NCBI GenBank assembly: GCA_964415045.1
Contig: CAYPZL010000197.1
Coordinates: 1 to 9,882, forward strand
From: CAYPZL01 sp964415045
GTDB lineage: Bacteria; Planctomycetota; Phycisphaerae; Sedimentisphaerales; Anaerobacaceae
DNA length: 9,882 nucleotides
Reading direction: 5' to 3'
Shown here: in pieces, positions 7,501 through 9,882 of the stretch
How the letters are laid out: the number at the start of each line of letters is the position of its first letter
How positions within the stretch are numbered: position 1 is the first letter of the stretch
Notes under the pieces: model-generated
What the model saw: the letters and a program-made list of their open reading frames with translations, nothing else
Told to the model about the DNA's origin: nothing
The model's database searches: none
Program-made: the position numbers and the translations under genes

Positions 7501-8919
7501 GTCGGCGCCGAGAGCCTCGATCTGAACATGGTGCGATTCACGGACGGCATCGATTTTACGTTCCCGAGCATCGAATTGGCCCCAGGCGATTTCTGCCTGC
7601 TCGTCGGGAACGTGGATGCGTTCGAGGCCGAATATGGCCCGGGCCTGCCCATCGCGGGGGTGTACGCGGGAAGCCTGAACAACGCCGGCGAACGGATCGA
7701 GCTTCGGGATGCGGCCGGGCAGATCATTCACCGCTTTGAGTTTCGCGACGGCTGGTATGACGTCACGGACGGTCTGGGTTTCTCTCTGACGGTCAGGGAC
7801 GTCGCGGGCGCGAATCCCAGTGCGTGGGGTGACCGGAACGCGTGGCGGCCCAGCGTCGTCGTGGGCGGCTCTCCCGGCTTCGACGACTCTGGAGACGTCC
7901 CCACCCCCGGCGCCGTCGTGATCAACGAGCTGCTGGCCAACGCCGCCGGCAACGTGCCCGATTGGATCGAGCTGCACAACACCACCGACGAGCCCGTCCA
8001 TGTGGGCGGCTGGTTTCTCAGCGATGACGCCGACGAGCCGACGAAATACGAAATCGTTCGGGGAACCACCATCGGCCCCGGGGGGTACCTCGTTCTCACG
8101 GAGGACCGGCAGTTTGGAAACAGCGGGGCGGCCGGTTGCCACACACCATTTGCCCTCAGCCGCAACGGCGAGACCGTGTATTTGAATTCGGGATCCAACG
8201 GCACGCTGACAGGCTACACCGAGCAGCAAGAGTTTGGGCCGTCCGATCCGGGTGTGCCGTTCGGGCGCCATCAGCTCAGCACCGGGGCTTTCGATTTCGC
8301 GCCCATGGGCGAGCCGACTCCGGGCGGGCCGAACGCCTATCCGGCCGTCGGCCCCGTGGTCATCACCGAGATCATGTACCATCCGGACGGCTCGTCCGAC
8401 GCCGAATACGTCGAGCTGCGCAACATCAGCGACCTGGAGGTGACGCTCTACGATTTCGTCCGGGATGCGCCGTGGCGCCTGGCGGATGATCCCGACGATC
8501 CCGGCCTGGCCTTCCTGCTGCCCTCCGACGAGCCGGTGACCTTGGCGCCGGGGCAGTATCTCCTGCTCGTTAAGGACAAGCTCCTCAGCGACGTTCGCTA
8601 CAGCGTCCCCGAATCCGTCCCGGTTTTCGAATGGGGCGCCGGCAAGCTCAGCAACGCCGGCGAGACGGTTCACCTGGGCAGACCGGGCGATCTCGACGCC
8701 GAAGGTCTCCGGCACTGGATCGCCGTGGATAGCGTGACCTTCAGCGACGGGGCGCACGGGGAGGATTTCGCCGACGGGATCGATCCCTGGCCGGTCGAGG
8801 CCGACGGTTTCGGCTCGTCACTGACCCGAACGGCCCCCGACCGCTACGGCAACGATCCGAACAACTGGCAGGCCGACATTCCGTCTCCCGGTGTCACCAA
8901 GCGCCTGCCCGGTCGCTGA
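4531..8919 (+). CDS. Secreted multidomain CotH kinase-like protein with four lamin-tail (LTD) and two chitobiase-like domains
   Basis: The product is an exported protein of about 1462 residues, numbered here from the TTG at 4531. The order is: signal peptide (1-31: basic start, long hydrophobic core, AVA cleavage motif before GDD); LTD1 (38-180); chitobiase C-terminal-like domain (190-275, YTLDGRIPDD, then VRAIAVKPGWKPT); CotH kinase-like domain (283-670); a second chitobiase-like domain in two pieces (697-730 YYTLDGTDP; 918-962 YDGPITLTTSTHVKARAY) split by a beta-rich insert (735-915); LTD2 (966-1118); LTD3 (1126-1270); LTD4 (1274-1458). CotH landmarks are LRVHG (354-358), NLFINGEYKGYFNVTEHV (447-464), NWDWPTNNW (537-545) and FVWDAEGTM (560-568), which hold the expected catalytic and metal-binding Asp; the usual WDxD is WDAE here. 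CotH proteins are atypical protein kinases known from spore coats. There is no C-terminal anchor, sorting signal or membrane helix. The substrate is unknown; roles in cell-surface modification or glycan binding are inferred. An ATG at 4405 is the alternative start. Confidence 0.88.
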   Translation: MLPKAETLRTVLLLVSFAGVAGLVLSAAAVAGDDVLDRPYVFVNEVMASNATVLADGQGQFDDWVELYNPGREPVDLAGMYLTDDPAEPTRWVFPAGGAATIIGPRDHLIVWTDGDTLDAGLHANFRLNADGDEIYLFAADGETLIDGFSFGPQTPDISFGRTPDGGETLRFFAEPTPGDRNSEGYLGEVAPLVFSHERGFYGSSFNLTIATPTEGAQITYTLDGRIPDDPDYRFRPGQTYTGPIPIDRTTCVRAIAVKPGWKPTALATHTYILDAGEEARSLPVISLVGDAAKTFYEPMGVMAIVGGTYSNGVWTSTGADSYNNVLERGLERPVSAEWIDPEGGNGFHIDCGLRVHGSNYMRPRYVRQNGYWSGNGKFSFRLYFRGEYGRNRLEYPLFPESDVEQFASIVLRGGHNDRVNPFIKDELLRRLHKDMGQRACMGTFANLFINGEYKGYFNVTEHVKEESCQEWFDSDQPWDVMTMNGIRDGNAESWNAMINYARGHDLSVAPYYRELAERLDVVAFVDYLILQLWAANWDWPTNNWSAAGERSDEGLWRFFVWDAEGTMESRDLNRSGFTDMPSYAGGAKGLNNLNTPIAYLYRALRASADFRLLFADRIYKHFYNGGAMTEQRIVQRFSELREAMRGVIPNMNTYVINTWVPNRRDIFIDDCAAQDVYTFDGPMFAVNGAVQYGGYASANDSLHIVSPVNGATIYYTLDGTDPGRTAAASQVGAVTLVSQDMPKRVLVPTDVRSGRTRAGDWRGVPPYDDSTWILSTGAPGGIGYEQNAGYEGHISTDVGEQMYGVVGSCYIRIPFVFSGDEDALDSMALRVQYDDGFVAFLNGEEIARRNFEGEPAWDSVASVTHGDTEAVFFERVDVSNHIRLLHAGDNVLAIHGLNASLTSSDFLINAELEAAGTTWEETEPNAPQYDGPITLTTSTHVKARAYVGGLWSALSEATFAVGPVAESLRISEIMYHPAAPNTEYVELTNVGAESLDLNMVRFTDGIDFTFPSIELAPGDFCLLVGNVDAFEAEYGPGLPIAGVYAGSLNNAGERIELRDAAGQIIHRFEFRDGWYDVTDGLGFSLTVRDVAGANPSAWGDRNAWRPSVVVGGSPGFDDSGDVPTPGAVVINELLANAAGNVPDWIELHNTTDEPVHVGGWFLSDDADEPTKYEIVRGTTIGPGGYLVLTEDRQFGNSGAAGCHTPFALSRNGETVYLNSGSNGTLTGYTEQQEFGPSDPGVPFGRHQLSTGAFDFAPMGEPTPGGPNAYPAVGPVVITEIMYHPDGSSDAEYVELRNISDLEVTLYDFVRDAPWRLADDPDDPGLAFLLPSDEPVTLAPGQYLLLVKDKLLSDVRYSVPESVPVFEWGAGKLSNAGETVHLGRPGDLDAEGLRHWIAVDSVTFSDGAHGEDFADGIDPWPVEADGFGSSLTRTAPDRYGNDPNNWQADIPSPGVTKRLPGR

Positions 8920-8957
8920 GGAGCGGTTCTTCCTCGATGTGCTTTGCGAGAAGGGAA

Positions 8958-8973
8958 TCGCGCTGGGGCGCGA
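8958..8973. terminator. Hairpin between the CotH/LTD gene and the convergent CBS gene
   Basis: TCGCGC, the loop TGGG and GCGCGA make a perfect six-pair stem with a four-base loop, 39 bases after the large gene's stop. An alternative eight-pair stem with one G-U pair joins GCTTTGCG (8941-8948) to CGCGAAGC (8969-8976). There is only a short, interrupted T-run afterwards, so termination function is uncertain. Confidence 0.3.
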
Positions 8974-9029
8974 AGCTTTGTCGAACGGCGATGCCGGTTT
9001 CTCCATTCGTGCGCGTGGGGCGGGATGTG

Positions 9030-9863
9030 TTACGACCAGAGGGTGTCCTTTAGCGTTCGGAGGATATCTGTCTGGGTGATGATTCCGGCCAGACGGTCAC
9101 CATCGGTTACCACGAGACGATGAACGTGCATGCGGTCCATCACGCGGTGGGTGGTGAACAGACAGTGGCTGGGTTGGGCGGTCGTGACAGGGAACGACAT
9201 GACATCGGCGACGAGAGTCTGATGAGGGTCTTTGCCCGGGGCGCACACGCGTCCGAGGACGTCTTTTTCGGTCAGGATGCCGACCATCTTGCCGCCGTGG
9301 ACGGCGACGATGCATGAAATGTTCTGATCCGTCATGGTCTGTATCGCATCCCACACGGTGGCGGCGGCATCCAGCGTGGTGACATCGGTGTTCATGACGG
9401 CGCCGACTTCGATCACCCTTTCCAGAGACGTGATGGCTCCGATGATGTCCGTCTGCGTCACAATGCCTGCCAATTGTTCTTCCGAGAGGACGGGCAGCCA
9501 TTTGGTCCTCCGGGCTTCCATGATGCGCCCGGCCTCAAGGACGCCGGTCTCCGGGGGAATCGTCGGTACGTCCCGGCGCACGCATTGGGCGGCGGCGCCC
9601 TCCAGATCGACGCTGCCCGCGAGGACGTCTCTTTGTGCGAGGATGCCCTGGAACCTCCCGGCATCCAGGACGGGGAGACAGGATATGTGATGTTCGGACA
9701 TGAGTTTGGCCGCGGTCTGGATCGTGTCCGTCGGGCGGATCGTGAAGACGTGCTTTGCCATGACGTCCCTGACTTGGAGCGTTTCGGCGGCACGCTGCAT
9801 GCATCCGCATGTGTTATGGTCGTCTGCTTCCGCGCGAGCGTCGAGGAAAGAAGCTGTTTTCAT
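9030..9863 (-). CDS. Four-CBS-domain protein (two Bateman modules), probable nucleotide sensor
   Basis: The protein of 277 residues consists almost wholly of four tandem CBS domains, at about residues 29-83, 92-146, 152-206 and 218-273. Each ends in the same signature: GILAQRDVL, GIVTQTDII, GILTEKDVL and GIITQTDIL. The first, third and fourth open with VRDVM, VGAVM and VADVM. CBS pairs form Bateman modules that bind AMP, ATP, S-adenosylmethionine or similar ligands, and such stand-alone proteins usually regulate a partner. No enzyme, membrane or DNA-binding domain is attached. The N-terminus (first ~28 residues) is polar and carries DDHNTCGCM with two Cys one residue apart. The ATG at 9863 is preferred because GGAG lies six bases before it; an in-frame ATG four codons upstream (9875) lacks such a site. 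The promoter lies beyond the window edge. The partner and ligand cannot be read from this window; mgtE, which also has CBS domains, is about 5 kb away and unlinked. Confidence 0.88.
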   Translation of the reverse strand: MKTASFLDARAEADDHNTCGCMQRAAETLQVRDVMAKHVFTIRPTDTIQTAAKLMSEHHISCLPVLDAGRFQGILAQRDVLAGSVDLEGAAAQCVRRDVPTIPPETGVLEAGRIMEARRTKWLPVLSEEQLAGIVTQTDIIGAITSLERVIEVGAVMNTDVTTLDAAATVWDAIQTMTDQNISCIVAVHGGKMVGILTEKDVLGRVCAPGKDPHQTLVADVMSFPVTTAQPSHCLFTTHRVMDRMHVHRLVVTDGDRLAGIITQTDILRTLKDTLWS

Positions 9864-9882
9864 CAGTGTCTCCATTGCGTAG

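Noticed and set aside
7186..8757. 523-codon open frame antisense to the LTD repeats
   Set aside because: Same frame behaviour and composition as the other shadow; no domain and no ribosome binding site that I could see.

Overview
The window reads as a GC-rich bacterial chromosome segment, most likely from the Planctomycetota (the wider PVC group is the alternative). The best evidence for this is a very large secreted protein that combines lamin-tail (LTD), chitobiase C-terminal-like and CotH-kinase domains. A second hint is the apparent membrane-anchored start of a type IV pilus / type II secretion ATPase gene next to pilT. The lineage call rests on domain architecture only. I see no tRNA, rRNA, CRISPR array, insertion sequence, phage gene or integration site.

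Layout. At the left edge, on the minus strand, is the start of a membrane protein gene (1-314, cut by the window edge). It lies downstream of pilT (382-1515, minus), and the two probably share one transcript driven by a consensus sigma-70-type promoter at 1639-1666. Diverging from them is a soluble M48 zinc peptidase (1932-2693, plus). It converges on a complete MgtE magnesium channel gene (2735-4105, minus). After a divergent, non-coding spacer of about 425 bp comes the dominant gene (4531-8919, plus), a secreted protein of about 1462 residues. Its order is signal peptide, LTD, chitobiase-like domain, CotH kinase-like domain, a second chitobiase-like domain split by a beta-rich insert of about 180 residues, and three more LTDs. 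It converges on a gene for a four-CBS-domain protein (9030-9863, minus).

How the genes relate. Only the pilT pair looks like an operon. The pilT product would power retraction of a type IV pilus, and the truncated neighbour may be the matching assembly ATPase with a membrane-embedded N-terminus. The other genes look like separate transcription units: every neighbouring pair after pilT is divergent or convergent. MgtE and the CBS protein both use adenosine-nucleotide-type sensing modules but are not linked in an operon. The most unusual item is the giant exported CotH/LTD protein, a candidate extracellular or periplasmic protein kinase on a multidomain scaffold. The long open frames antisense to it, and those antisense to pilT and mgtE, look like high-GC shadow frames rather than genes.
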